From NCBI GenBank assembly GCA_002401695.1, contig NVTV01000002.1, positions 186,001 to 250,000 on the forward strand: DNA of 64,000 bases, written 5' to 3'. Shown piece after piece: positions 37,161 through 45,865 of this stretch. The notes beneath the pieces were generated by a model, which was not told the DNA's origin, made no database searches, and worked only from the letters and a program-made list of their open reading frames with translations. Positions within the stretch are counted from its first letter, which is position 1. The number at the start of each line of letters is the position of its first letter. The DNA comes from Alphaproteobacteria bacterium (GTDB lineage: Bacteria; Pseudomonadota; Alphaproteobacteria; Micavibrionales; Micavibrionaceae). The translations under genes and the position numbers were made by a program.

Positions 37161-37601
37161 ATGAAAGTCGGTGGTTCTAAAGGCCCTAAGTCAACATCCG
37201 GTACGCAGAAGTCATCCTCTTCTGCCGGCGGGGACAGTAATGTAGATTTTAGCCAATATATAACAGGAGGTGCCAGTGAAGCGGTCAGCACCTCTGCGAC
37301 GCAAAATATTGCGCAGCTAGATGCTTTGCTGGCGATTCAAGAAACGGAAGACCCGATGCAAGGCGCGGCGAAGAAACGTGTTCAGGTGCGGGCGGATAAT
37401 ATTCTGGCAAAGCTGGATGATATCCGTATAAAAATGTTAAGCGGTGATTTAACGGTTGGTCATATGATTGATGTTGCCGATGTGGTTGCATCCCATCGTG
37501 ATAAAATTGACGATCCGGCCTTAACCGCAATCATGGATGAAATTGACCTGCGGGCGCAAGTTGAGCTTGCAAAAATGCGTTATGCGATGGATCAAGGGTA
37601 G
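37161..37601 (+). CDS. fliX: Flagellar assembly regulator FliX
   Basis: 146 aa. A Gly/Ser-rich N-terminal 45 residues is followed by the conserved FliX helices: QLDALLAIQETEDPM, DNILAKLDDIRIKMLSGD, and a C-terminal DEIDLRAQVELAKMRYAM. FliX couples basal-body assembly to FlbD activity. It stands divergent from flgI with its own promoter and lies about 130 bases before dksA. Found only in alphaproteobacteria, it supports the FlbD/sigma-54 reading of this cluster. Confidence 0.9.
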   Translation: MKVGGSKGPKSTSGTQKSSSSAGGDSNVDFSQYITGGASEAVSTSATQNIAQLDALLAIQETEDPMQGAAKKRVQVRADNILAKLDDIRIKMLSGDLTVGHMIDVADVVASHRDKIDDPALTAIMDEIDLRAQVELAKMRYAMDQG

Positions 37602-37664
37602 TTGAGAAACAGACAGTTAGCCGAAAAAGAATCAATTTTCTTGTTTTTAAGGGATAACACACGT

Positions 37665-37690
37665 ATATTCTCTGATCTTTAAGAGAATAT
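37665..37690. repeat. Perfect inverted repeat upstream of dksA
   Basis: ATATTCTCT (37665-37673) and AGAGAATAT (37682-37690) around an eight-base loop, in the fliX-dksA interval, 43 bases before the dksA ATG. No T-run follows, so an operator or mRNA hairpin is more likely than a terminator. Confidence 0.6.
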
Positions 37691-37733
37691 GTTCAGTTTA
37701 TAGGCTCTATTAAGAGTAAAAAGGACACAAAAA

Positions 37734-38165
37734 ATGACAACACCAAATAGCGTAACTCTCCCCCCCGATTATGATCCTGAAAAGGATAAGGGCGAATTCA
37801 TGAATTCGGTGATGAAGGAATATTTTCGTCAACAGCTGATCACATGGCGCGAAGACTTATTAAAAGAGTCCGAAACAACAATTCAAGACACGCTGCAAAG
37901 CACAGAATTGCAAAAGCCGGATATGGCAGATCGTGCATCGGCGGAAACCGATCATGCACTGGAATTACGCACCCGTGACAGAGAGCGTAAGTTGATCTCC
38001 AAAATTAATTCAACGATCCGAAAATTGGATGATGATGAATATGGGTATTGTGATGAAACGGGCGAGCCGATTGGTATTGGTCGTTTGAAAGCCCGTCCGA
38101 TCGCGTCTCTCGGTTTGGAAGCGCAAGAGCATCATGAGCGTATGGAAAAAACACAAAGAGACTAA
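37734..38165 (+). CDS. dksA: RNA polymerase-binding transcription factor DksA
   Basis: 143 aa. The coiled-coil region (REDLLKESETTIQDTL... with DRASAETDHALELRTRDRER) and the C-terminal globular part GYCDETGEPIGIGRLKARPI are typical. Of the four zinc-finger cysteines only the first remains (G-Y-C); the others read T, G and A. This is the usual alphaproteobacterial form, which does not need zinc. DksA acts with ppGpp in the RNA polymerase secondary channel. The D-x2-D tip of the coiled coil appears conserved. Confidence 0.93.
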   Translation: MTTPNSVTLPPDYDPEKDKGEFMNSVMKEYFRQQLITWREDLLKESETTIQDTLQSTELQKPDMADRASAETDHALELRTRDRERKLISKINSTIRKLDDDEYGYCDETGEPIGIGRLKARPIASLGLEAQEHHERMEKTQRD

Positions 38166-38194
38166 GCCTTTGTAATTTCAGTAAATAAAATAAG

Positions 38195-38222
38195 AAAAGA
38201 GGGCGTTTAGACCCTCTTTTTT
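38195..38222. terminator. Bidirectional terminator between dksA and flgH
   Basis: AAAAGAGGG, eight-base loop, CCCTCTTTT with further T. A on one side and T on the other let it serve both dksA (plus) and flgH (minus). Confidence 0.9.
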
Positions 38223-38247
38223 ATGTGCGTTATATTCTCTCTAAACC

Positions 38248-39006
38248 CTAGAATGGGAAGAGGATATCGTAAAGCTGCTGACCGTATCTTGGCTGCTGCA
38301 TGTCTGATATTTGGCCTTCGCCGCCGTAGATGATGCGCGCTTCGGCGATTTGGTCGTAGGAAATTGTGTTATTGACCGAGATATCTTCTGGACGAATAAC
38401 GCCGTCAACTTGCAAGATGCGTTTTTCGAAATTCACAAGAACTTCCTGTTTTCCGTGAATGACCATATTCCCGTTGGGCAGCATCTGTGTTATCAGAGCG
38501 GCCATCCGTACCTTAATCTCGTCCTCGCGCTCAATACTGCCGGAACCAGTGTGCGATGAGTTGGAATCAAAGCCCGTTAAATTTGCATTATCGACATCTT
38601 GCGGCAAGATGCGGTTTAGCGCGGTCTCATACCCCAAGAAATTATCCAGTCCGGCGTCTTCATTGCTGGCGCGGGTGCGTGATGATTCATTTTCTATTGT
38701 GGCTTCGTCTTTGATATCAATTGTAACGGTGATGATATCACCCACATCATTTGCACGCTGATCTTCAAAGAAGGTGACGCGGCCACTTTGCCATAGGGAG
38801 TTATGCTGTTTTACGATTTTCTTTGGCGCAGGCATTGGTAGGCTGACAGGCTGATAGGCCGGATCTGTCATCGGGTTTGCGATTGTCGCCATTTCAGGGG
38901 CTTTGCCAATATTCGATATCCTATCCGCGGTGGAGCAAGCACTCAGCATGCTGCATGCCATAAGGGCAAGGCCGGTCGATTTTATATTGCTTTTAACGTT
39001 ACGCAT
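38248..39006 (-). CDS. flgH: Flagellar L-ring lipoprotein FlgH
   Basis: 252 aa. A signal peptide ends in the lipobox L-S-A-C with C24 as the lipidated residue. The FlgH body is clear: SLWQSGRVTFFEDQRANDVG, DIITVTIDI, then GSGSIEREDEIKVRMAAL and LPNGNMVIHGKQEVLVNFE. It forms the outer-membrane ring. Last gene of flgF-flgG-flgA-flgH on the minus strand. Confidence 0.96.
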   Translation of the reverse strand: MRNVKSNIKSTGLALMACSMLSACSTADRISNIGKAPEMATIANPMTDPAYQPVSLPMPAPKKIVKQHNSLWQSGRVTFFEDQRANDVGDIITVTIDIKDEATIENESSRTRASNEDAGLDNFLGYETALNRILPQDVDNANLTGFDSNSSHTGSGSIEREDEIKVRMAALITQMLPNGNMVIHGKQEVLVNFEKRILQVDGVIRPEDISVNNTISYDQIAEARIIYGGEGQISDMQQPRYGQQLYDILFPF

Positions 39007-39033
39007 AGTATGAACCTCATATGGTGTAAATTT

Positions 39034-39984
39034 CTAATGTTGCAGGATAGAGACCTGATTAATGCCGGTGATGACAGCCTGTAATGTTTTGTTGCTGGCC
39101 GTATTCACAACGCGGATAATATCGCCTTTCGCACCATCTTGCAGGGCTTTGACTTGCGTGGTTAAGGCCATGGTGCCGATGTTTAAGGATAATGTGACGA
39201 TCTCTCCACGCTCTATTAATCTGGGGGCGATCATTTCAGATGTTTTGATCGGGCGTCCCGCAAGGATAACGCGCCGAGCTGTCATGCCAATTAAGATAGA
39301 GGCATCGGCAATCGTGTCGCGCGTAAATTCACGCTCTTTGATTTTAATATATTTGATATCTTGCTGGGTAATAACATGTCCTGATTGCAAATTATTGGCT
39401 AGAACGGGGACGGTAATAACCGCGTTCATATGCCCTTTGATTTGAAAATGTTGGATCGGATTTTCGGCAGAGGGCGCGGCGATGGTCGCCTCAAAGGTCT
39501 TGTTTTTTGCATCTGTGGTAAAGCGCGTAATAACCATGTTGGCCGGTTGATCGTGCGGCAGGATAATTTTGTGATATTGCGCGGGAATGCTGAGCTCATA
39601 ATCGCCATAGACCTCTTCATCATAGAGGGCGGTGTAGAGTGCTTCTTTGATCTGGTCATATTCGATAACTGTTGCATCACGACGTAAAATAACATTGTCA
39701 GATGTGCTGGATGGTCTCCATGGCAAATCAAGCGCGATGGCAATTCGCAAAAGGGTTCTAGCGTTTAAAACCATATCCTTACCAGGGCGTGGCGCGTTGC
39801 CTAATACGCGTTCTTCATCACGCGGCAGGTCATAGAAAATATCGCCTAATGTGATGGTGTCACCGGTTAAAACGCTATGTTCTTTCAAGCCAATGGCCTG
39901 TGCAGAATAGGAGGAAAACATAACCGCGCATGCAAGAGATGCGAGGATGAAATATTGCCCTGTTCTTTTTGCTGTATGTGTCAT
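39034..39984 (-). CDS. flgA: P-ring assembly chaperone FlgA
   Basis: 316 aa with an N-terminal signal peptide (ending near SAQA). The C-terminal SAF-type domain is recognised by VPVLANNLQSGHVITQQDIK, ILIGMTARRVILAGRPIKTS and the closing VVNTASNKTLQAVITG. FlgA assists P-ring formation in the periplasm. It lies 32 bases after flgG and 28 before flgH. Confidence 0.93.
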   Translation of the reverse strand: MTHTAKRTGQYFILASLACAVMFSSYSAQAIGLKEHSVLTGDTITLGDIFYDLPRDEERVLGNAPRPGKDMVLNARTLLRIAIALDLPWRPSSTSDNVILRRDATVIEYDQIKEALYTALYDEEVYGDYELSIPAQYHKIILPHDQPANMVITRFTTDAKNKTFEATIAAPSAENPIQHFQIKGHMNAVITVPVLANNLQSGHVITQQDIKYIKIKEREFTRDTIADASILIGMTARRVILAGRPIKTSEMIAPRLIERGEIVTLSLNIGTMALTTQVKALQDGAKGDIIRVVNTASNKTLQAVITGINQVSILQH

Positions 39985-40015
39985 GTTTTCTTATCCTGTT
40001 CCTAACGCGTTTCTA

Positions 40016-40801
40016 TTAGCGAAGCTGTGCCACCGTGCGGAGCATTTCATCACTTGTTGAAATGACATTTGAATTCATTTCATAGGCACGTTGCGCAGCG
40101 ATAAGAGATGTTATCTCTGACACGACATTGACGTTGGATTGTTCCAGTGCGCCTTGTTCTATGCCGCCGAATTGCCCTTGTCCGGCGATGCCTGTAACGG
40201 GTGATCCTGATGCTTCTGTTTCAAGCAGGAAGTTATTACCGACAGCCTCAAGGCCTGTGGGGTTTACGAAATCTGCCATTTGTAGCTGGCCAAGATTTTG
40301 AACAGCAGTTTGTCCTTGAATACTGGCGAGGATTTCACCTTCGGCATTAATATCTATGCCTGTGGCATTATCCGGAACCGTGATGGATGGTACAACTGTG
40401 TAACCTTGTACGGTAACAACTTCACCATTTTCGTTAATCTGGAATGTTCCGTCACGCGTGTAGGCAGTTGTGCCGTCAGGTAGGTCAACTTGAAAAAATC
40501 CGCGTCCCAATATAGCTAAATCCAGTTCGTTTTCTGTGATTTGGATAGGGCCTTGTGAATGCATGCGGTAAACCGCGCCGGTTTTAACACCAAGCCCGAT
40601 TTGTAGACCAGAGGGAACCGTTGTTCCGGAGTCTGATGATGTAGAGCCAGGGCGGTTAAGGTTTTGATAAATCAAATCCTGAAACGCGGCGCGTTGCCTT
40701 TTATATCCGGTTGTTGTCATGTTGGCGATGTTGTTGGAGATAACATCAACATTAAGTTGCTGTGCCATCATGCCTGTTGCGCCGATATCAAGTGATCTCA
40801 T
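40016..40801 (-). CDS. flgG: Flagellar distal rod protein FlgG
   Basis: 261 aa. N-terminus MRSLDIGATGMMAQQLNVDV then NIANMTTTGYKRQ, C-terminus SNVNVVSEITSLIAAQRAYE then VISTSDEMLRTVAQL: textbook FlgG. It forms the distal rod. It follows flgF by 35 bases. Confidence 0.96.
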   Translation of the reverse strand: MRSLDIGATGMMAQQLNVDVISNNIANMTTTGYKRQRAAFQDLIYQNLNRPGSTSSDSGTTVPSGLQIGLGVKTGAVYRMHSQGPIQITENELDLAILGRGFFQVDLPDGTTAYTRDGTFQINENGEVVTVQGYTVVPSITVPDNATGIDINAEGEILASIQGQTAVQNLGQLQMADFVNPTGLEAVGNNFLLETEASGSPVTGIAGQGQFGGIEQGALEQSNVNVVSEITSLIAAQRAYEMNSNVISTSDEMLRTVAQLR

Positions 40802-40836
40802 GATTTATGTCCTTTTCTTAAATTCTGTTTTACGCC

Positions 40837-41556
40837 CTAAACGCGGGTTAATTTCTGTATGGCTGAACGCAGGCGGTCATGCTCGCTGTCCAGTAATTTC
40901 TGTGTGGTCTGAAAGTCGCGAAGAATTTCGATCATGCGGGTCATTTCAACCACTGAATTGACGTTTGATCCTTCTAAAAACCCTTGTTGCGCCGTGGTTT
41001 TTGCCGCGGCGGTAAATGCGCCCTCTGTTGTGTAGAGATTATTACCTCTGGCTTCCAACTCTTGCACATTATCAAATTCGACAATCTGTAATTGCCCGAT
41101 TGTGCCGTTCTGGTCAGAGATCATGCCGCGTTCATCAATGGATATCTCTGTGGAGCTTGCCGGGATTGTAATCGGCCCGCCTTGTCCCATAACCGGCCAT
41201 CCCGATGAATTGACCAAAGTGCCATCGGCACTTTTCTGGAAATTACCATCGCGTGTGTATCCGGTTTCACCGCTGGGCATTTGTACCCCCATAAAGCCGG
41301 GGCCGCTTAAGGCAACATGCAATGGGTTCTCGGTCTGCCGCATTGGTCCGGGGTCGGTCATTTGGTATTGGCCGTAATCATAGACGAATGACAATTCATC
41401 ATCGCCATAGCGTGGATCAGACAGGTATTCCTCAAATATCGGATTTTGCCCACGAAAACCACTGGTATTCATGTTGGCAATATTATTGGCCACAATGTCC
41501 ATGTTGGTTTTCAAAACCATTTGTCGGGATAGTCCGAGATAAATACTGTTTTCCAT
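40837..41556 (-). CDS. flgF: Flagellar proximal rod protein FlgF
   Basis: 239 aa. Rod-family ends are visible (VANNIANMNTSGFRGQ; GSNVNSVVEMTRMIEILRDF), with the FlgF-type N-terminus MENSIYLGLSRQMVLKTNMD. First gene of flgF-flgG-flgA-flgH. AGGAAA lies before the ATG and a sigma-54-like site 32 bases upstream. Confidence 0.95.
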   Translation of the reverse strand: MENSIYLGLSRQMVLKTNMDIVANNIANMNTSGFRGQNPIFEEYLSDPRYGDDELSFVYDYGQYQMTDPGPMRQTENPLHVALSGPGFMGVQMPSGETGYTRDGNFQKSADGTLVNSSGWPVMGQGGPITIPASSTEISIDERGMISDQNGTIGQLQIVEFDNVQELEARGNNLYTTEGAFTAAAKTTAQQGFLEGSNVNSVVEMTRMIEILRDFQTTQKLLDSEHDRLRSAIQKLTRV

Positions 41557-41587
41557 TATATATTTTCCTATTCTTCCGATCTGTACA

Positions 41588-41605
41588 ATGCGAAGACCAT
41601 GCCAA
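41588..41605 (-). promoter_or_regulatory. Candidate sigma-54 promoter of the flgF operon
   Basis: Minus strand TTGGCAT-N6-TCGCA with GG-N10-GC spacing. The predicted start is about 22 bases before the flgF ATG. Confidence 0.65.
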
Positions 41606-41867
41606 AATATAAAAACGTTTATTTTCAGGTGTTTATTGTGATTTCAGTGTAGGCGCATTTTTCTGCTCTGGATGTTTTGGCCTGTGGGTAAGCACTTTAT
41701 TATGGCTATAAGGGCAAAATTTTCCGTATGCGGCTTTGTCACAAACATCAACTATGGTGTTGATAGTTCTCGTTCCCGGTTAGACGTGGGGCTTACTTTG
41801 TTTTATAATCAAAAAAATTTCTTGGGTTTTAAATCAAAAACAACCTCTAAATTGAGACGGAAAAACA
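41606..41867. other. flgF/fliL divergent intergenic region, fliL side
   Basis: No gene seen. TATAAT at 41804-41809, with TTAGAC 18 bases before it, is a weak promoter candidate for fliL, 58 bases before its ATG. No full CtrA box is present. Confidence 0.4.
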
Positions 41868-42551
41868 ATGGCAGACGAAGAAGATAAAGTTGCAGAAGGC
41901 GCGGAAGATGGCGAAGATAGCGAAGGCGAAGAGGAAGGAAAAGGCGGCAAGAAAAAGCTGCTGATGATTCTTGTGCCTATTCTGCTGCTTGTTGGCGGAG
42001 GCGCGGGTGCTTACTTTATGGGTATGCTTGATTCTATTTTGGGCATTGAAAAGGAATGTATCATAGATGAAGATGCTGATCACGAGGAAAGTGGTGAGCA
42101 TGGTGATGATGAAGACGTTCCTGAAGAGTGTGAAGAGGAAGAGGGCGATCACGAGGACGAAGATGATGGTCATGGTGATAAAAAGAAGAAAAAAGGCGAT
42201 AAAAAATCGAGCGACGGGCATGGCGGCGATGGTGAAGAAGGCGGTGAAACGGCCTTCCTAGCAATCCCGACGATGATTGTGAATTTGAATACAGAGGACG
42301 GCACGCCGCGATATTTACGTTTAACCGTTCAATTGGAATTGGAAGACCCAAGTGAAAAAGCCGAGGTTGAGGCGATCATCCCGCGTGTTATCGATCAGTT
42401 CCAAACGTATTTAAGAGAGTTGCGCGTGCGTGATTTAAGAGGCTCTGCGGGGATATACCGATTGCAGATGGAATTGCTGTGGCGGGTGAATCAAGCCTCT
42501 GATCCTATAGAAATAAAAGATGTTTTGTTTCAGGAAATTCTTATACAGTAA
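41868..42551 (+). CDS. fliL: Flagellar basal body protein FliL
   Basis: 227 aa, longer than usual (about 150-170). An acidic, Gly-rich cytoplasmic N-terminus precedes one transmembrane segment (KLLMILVPILLLVGGGAGAY). After it comes a 65-residue periplasmic insert of Asp, Glu, His, Gly and Lys, then the FliL core IPTMIVNLNTEDGTPRYLRL to the end. FliL surrounds the stator and supports motor function. The insert is unusual and could bind divalent metal. fliM follows after 105 bases. Confidence 0.9.
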   Translation: MADEEDKVAEGAEDGEDSEGEEEGKGGKKKLLMILVPILLLVGGGAGAYFMGMLDSILGIEKECIIDEDADHEESGEHGDDEDVPEECEEEEGDHEDEDDGHGDKKKKKGDKKSSDGHGGDGEEGGETAFLAIPTMIVNLNTEDGTPRYLRLTVQLELEDPSEKAEVEAIIPRVIDQFQTYLRELRVRDLRGSAGIYRLQMELLWRVNQASDPIEIKDVLFQEILIQ

Positions 42552-42656
42552 GTCATTGTTTGGCTGGATATAAACTTAAACGGCACGTATCTTGCTTATA
42601 TAGATTCGAGACGTGAAGATATGACGTAAATAAACAAGGTGAATTAAAGTATTGAA

Positions 42657-43781
42657 ATGAGCGATACCGACGAAAAAGAACAAATGAGCGCAGAAGAGCA
42701 GGCCATGATGGATGAGTGGGCCTCCATGGCTGACGAAGATGGCGGCGATGCTGATGATGTCAGCGCGGATGCTGAGGGCGAAGATGACGGTGAAAGTGAC
42801 GGGGATAATGCCCGTATTCTAAATCAGGATGAAATTGATAGTCTTCTTGGCTTTGATGATGATAGTGGTGATTCCGGCGAAAATTCCGGTGTTATGGCAC
42901 TTATTAACTCTGCGATGGTTAATTACGAGCGTTTGCCGATGCTCGATATCGTGTTTGACCGTCTTGTACGTCTGATGTCAACGTCTTTGCGTAATTTGAC
43001 CAGTGATAATGTCGAGGTGAGCTTGGATCAGGTGTCGACTGTGCGTTTTGGGGATTATATTAACTCAATTCCTTTGCCTGCGATGCTGTCTGTTTTCAAG
43101 GCCGAAGAATGGGATAATAACGGTCTGATGGTCACAGATAGTGCGCTGATTTATTCAATCGTTGATGTGTTGCTTGGTGGTCGTAAGGGTGAGTCTTCCA
43201 TTCGTGTAGAGGGTCGCCCCTATACTACGATTGAAAGTAAGCTGGTTGAAAAGATGATCCATGTGACGTTGACGGATCTATCTACTGCTTTTGATCCGTT
43301 GTCTCCGGTCAGTTTTAATTTGGATCGCGTTGAAACAAACCCGCGTTTTGCCACAATCACACAAAGCGGTAATGCCTGCGTATTGACGCGTTTGCGCGTT
43401 GATATGGGTGATCGTGGTGGTCGTATGGAAATTCTAATCCCCTATGCAACGTTGGAGCCTATTCGTGAATTGCTCTTGCAGATGTTTATGGGAGAAAAAT
43501 TTGGCCGTGACTCTATTTGGGAAACGCATTTGACGGAAGAACTGCATAAAACGGAGATACAATTACAGGCTGTTTTAGGTGAATTGGCCGTGCCGTTGGG
43601 GGAAATGCTAAACTGGAAAGTTGGCGATCAACTTATGCTAAATAGATATACGAATGAAGATATTGAGCTGCGCTGTGGTCAGTTTCCGATGTTTAAAGGC
43701 CCCGTTGGCCAGCGTCAGGGGCATATTGCTGTACGTATCGAAGAATACATAGAGCCTGAGGAGGATAGTGCAAATTCATGA
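42657..43781 (+). CDS. fliM: Flagellar motor switch protein FliM
   Basis: 374 aa. The CheY-P binding peptide LNQDEIDSLL lies at residues 55-64 instead of the extreme N-terminus, after a 50-residue acidic extension. The middle CheC-like domain follows (PMLDIVFDRLVRLMSTSLRN, VLLGGRKGESS), then the C-terminal SpoA domain (ELAVPLGEMLNWKVGDQLML). It forms the C-ring with FliG and FliN. Its stop overlaps the DUF6468 gene by four bases. Confidence 0.95.
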   Translation: MSDTDEKEQMSAEEQAMMDEWASMADEDGGDADDVSADAEGEDDGESDGDNARILNQDEIDSLLGFDDDSGDSGENSGVMALINSAMVNYERLPMLDIVFDRLVRLMSTSLRNLTSDNVEVSLDQVSTVRFGDYINSIPLPAMLSVFKAEEWDNNGLMVTDSALIYSIVDVLLGGRKGESSIRVEGRPYTTIESKLVEKMIHVTLTDLSTAFDPLSPVSFNLDRVETNPRFATITQSGNACVLTRLRVDMGDRGGRMEILIPYATLEPIRELLLQMFMGEKFGRDSIWETHLTEELHKTEIQLQAVLGELAVPLGEMLNWKVGDQLMLNRYTNEDIELRCGQFPMFKGPVGQRQGHIAVRIEEYIEPEEDSANS

Positions 43782-44467
43782 GTGGTGAGTTAATTGCGTT
43801 AGTTTTGGATATTATTATTTTGTGTTTCCTGGGGGCGACGATTTTCTATGTCATGCGCCTCTCTAAAAATCTGAATACTTTTAAGGCGCATCGCCGTGAG
43901 TTTGATAATGTTATCACCAGTTTACTTTCCAGTATTGACCAAGCAGAGCGTGCCGTTCAAACGTTAAAACAAGCAAGCGCACAGGAAGCCGGCGACTTGG
44001 AGAATTTGATTCGTCAATCGAAGGCAATGTCGGAAGAGCTTAAGATAATAAATGAAGCGGGCGAGGGGATGGCGCAACGCCTTGAAAAATTAGCTGAACA
44101 AAACAGGGTCGCGGCGCAAATGTTGCATCCATCGGGGCAATCATTCACTAAGAATGTGTCGCGCGTGCCAACGCATAAAAGACAAGAGGATCCTGTACGC
44201 GATGGTCGTAAACAGGATTACACCTCAACGTTAAAGAATGTTGCAAAATCTGAAGAAGATGTGGCGATGCCCTCTTTCATGATACAAGATCGCGATATTG
44301 CCGATTTGGATACACTGGAAAGTCATTTGGATTCGTCGGCCAGTAATGATGCTTATGATGATGAGAATGATGTTGCGCCGAAAGATTTGCAGAGCCAAGC
44401 GGAAAGAGAGCTTTTTGATGCTTTGCGTGCAAGCAAACGTAATATTTCACAGCGAGGGCGTTCATAA
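43778..44467 (+). CDS. DUF6468 motility-associated membrane protein
   Basis: 229 aa. One N-terminal transmembrane segment (IALVLDIIILCFLGATIFYV) is followed by a long coiled coil (about 30-120) and a polar, acidic C-terminus. DUF6468 is known from alphaproteobacteria between fliM and motE, exactly as here, which supports a flagellar-motor role; its function is not known to me. It overlaps fliM and adjoins motE. Confidence 0.8.
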   Translation: MSGELIALVLDIIILCFLGATIFYVMRLSKNLNTFKAHRREFDNVITSLLSSIDQAERAVQTLKQASAQEAGDLENLIRQSKAMSEELKIINEAGEGMAQRLEKLAEQNRVAAQMLHPSGQSFTKNVSRVPTHKRQEDPVRDGRKQDYTSTLKNVAKSEEDVAMPSFMIQDRDIADLDTLESHLDSSASNDAYDDENDVAPKDLQSQAERELFDALRASKRNISQRGRS

Positions 44468-45175
44468 ATGAAGGGTTCTTTCAAATTATTACCATTGCTT
44501 CTTATTGTCGCTGTACTGTCGTTTTCCTTACGTTTAACAGAGGTCTTTACCGGTATATCTAACCTGTCAGGAACGGCTTTTGCGGAAAGTAAAAAGGATA
44601 AGTCCGACGATCATGATATGGATAAAAAGCACGATAAAGCGGATAAAAAGAAAAAAAAGCCCAAAAAGAAAGATGATCATGATGATGGTGTTGAGGTCGT
44701 AGATGATGAAGAAAGTGCCAAAACACCAAAGTGGCGCGATGCCAGCGATTCTGATTTTGATTCTAGTCAGATAAAAATGGAATTGTTTGAAGATTTATCC
44801 AAGCGTCGCAGCGATTTGGATAAATATGAAAAAGACCTTCATATGAGAGAGGCTCTTCTAAAGGCAACAGAACAAGAGCTGGGTCGTAAATATCAGGAAC
44901 TTGAAAAACTCCGTAAGGAAATTGAAGAACTGCTTAATGATCAGTCTGAGGAGGAGGAAAAACGGGTTGCACGTCTGGTGAAAATCTATGAGGGGATGAA
45001 ACCAAAAGACGCGGCGCGGATTTTTGATACTCTGGATCTTGATGTTCTTATTGCTGTTATTTCCAGAATGTCAGAGCGTAAAGTTTCCCCCGTCATGGCG
45101 GCGATGAATCCTGAACGTGTACGTACAATCACTATCATGCTGGTTGACCAAAAGAAATTACCAGTCTTGCGGTGA
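44468..45175 (+). CDS. motE: MotE family protein (periplasmic MotC chaperone-like)
   Basis: 235 aa. A signal anchor (about 10-30) is followed by a His/Asp/Lys low-complexity stretch (about 40-80), a coiled coil (110-165) and a C-terminal MgtE-N-like domain (EGMKPKDAARIFDTLDLDVL). MotE was described in Sinorhizobium as a periplasmic chaperone of MotC. No motC is recognised here, so the partner may differ. It starts at the stop of the DUF6468 gene. Confidence 0.8.
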   Translation: MKGSFKLLPLLLIVAVLSFSLRLTEVFTGISNLSGTAFAESKKDKSDDHDMDKKHDKADKKKKKPKKKDDHDDGVEVVDDEESAKTPKWRDASDSDFDSSQIKMELFEDLSKRRSDLDKYEKDLHMREALLKATEQELGRKYQELEKLRKEIEELLNDQSEEEEKRVARLVKIYEGMKPKDAARIFDTLDLDVLIAVISRMSERKVSPVMAAMNPERVRTITIMLVDQKKLPVLR

Positions 45176-45437
45176 TGTATACTCATGTATGTTTTCCCCA
45201 CGGTTTCAGGGTGTATTTAAGGGGGTAAAGTCTTTCCTCTTTTCTTTGTTGATGGTTCGTATACTATGCTGGGCAAGAGGGTATTATTCTTTTTTGTCTC
45301 ATGGTTACGATGTCTTAACTATTTGTGCTCATAATTCTTTCTTGTGCAAACACAGAAGGGACGTTTCTTCGTCTTGTATCTGTTTCTTGAGTTTTTATTA
45401 TATTAAATATGTTCGTTAGAATGATAAGGAGAACACC

Positions 45438-45827
45438 GTGGCTGTAGATATGAATATGAATGTCTTGATTGTCGATGACTATACAACAATGTTGAGGATT
45501 ATTAAAAACCTGCTTAAGCAGCTAGGCTTTAATAATATTGATGAAGCAACAGATGGAACGATGGCTTTTGAAAAAGTAAAAATGAAGAATTATGGTCTTG
45601 TTATCTCTGACTGGAATATGGAACCAATGAGTGGTTTTGAATTTTTAAAGAAAATCCGTGCTTCGGAGCAAGCGTTTAAAACTGTGCCCTTTATTATGAT
45701 TACAGCAGAGAGTAAAACCGAAAATGTGATCGCGGCGAAACAAGCCGGTGTTAATAACTATATTGTGAAGCCATTTAATGCCGAAACACTGAAGGGAAAA
45801 ATTACTTCAGTTCTTGGTGACTTTTAA
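45438..45827 (+). CDS. cheY: Chemotaxis response regulator CheY
   Basis: 129 aa from a GTG start with AAGGAGA before it. It is a single receiver domain: acidic pair D13-D14, phospho-acceptor D58 in ISDWNMEP, T-A in MITAES, and lysine in IVKPF. Receiver only, so it acts on the FliM peptide. Directly followed by the CheZ-like gene. The 262 bases between motE and cheY hold no gene I can see. Confidence 0.94.
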   Translation: MAVDMNMNVLIVDDYTTMLRIIKNLLKQLGFNNIDEATDGTMAFEKVKMKNYGLVISDWNMEPMSGFEFLKKIRASEQAFKTVPFIMITAESKTENVIAAKQAGVNNYIVKPFNAETLKGKITSVLGDF

Positions 45828-45865
45828 ATAAAAGTATAATTTCTTGTATGTGTAAGGGGGCGTGA

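Noticed and set aside
41672..41887. 71-codon frame ahead of fliL
   Set aside because: It runs into the fliL start in another frame, has no ribosome site and no protein-like composition.
45117..45419. 100-codon frame between motE and cheY
   Set aside because: It overlaps the motE end in another frame and reads as Cys/Phe/Ser-rich noise.
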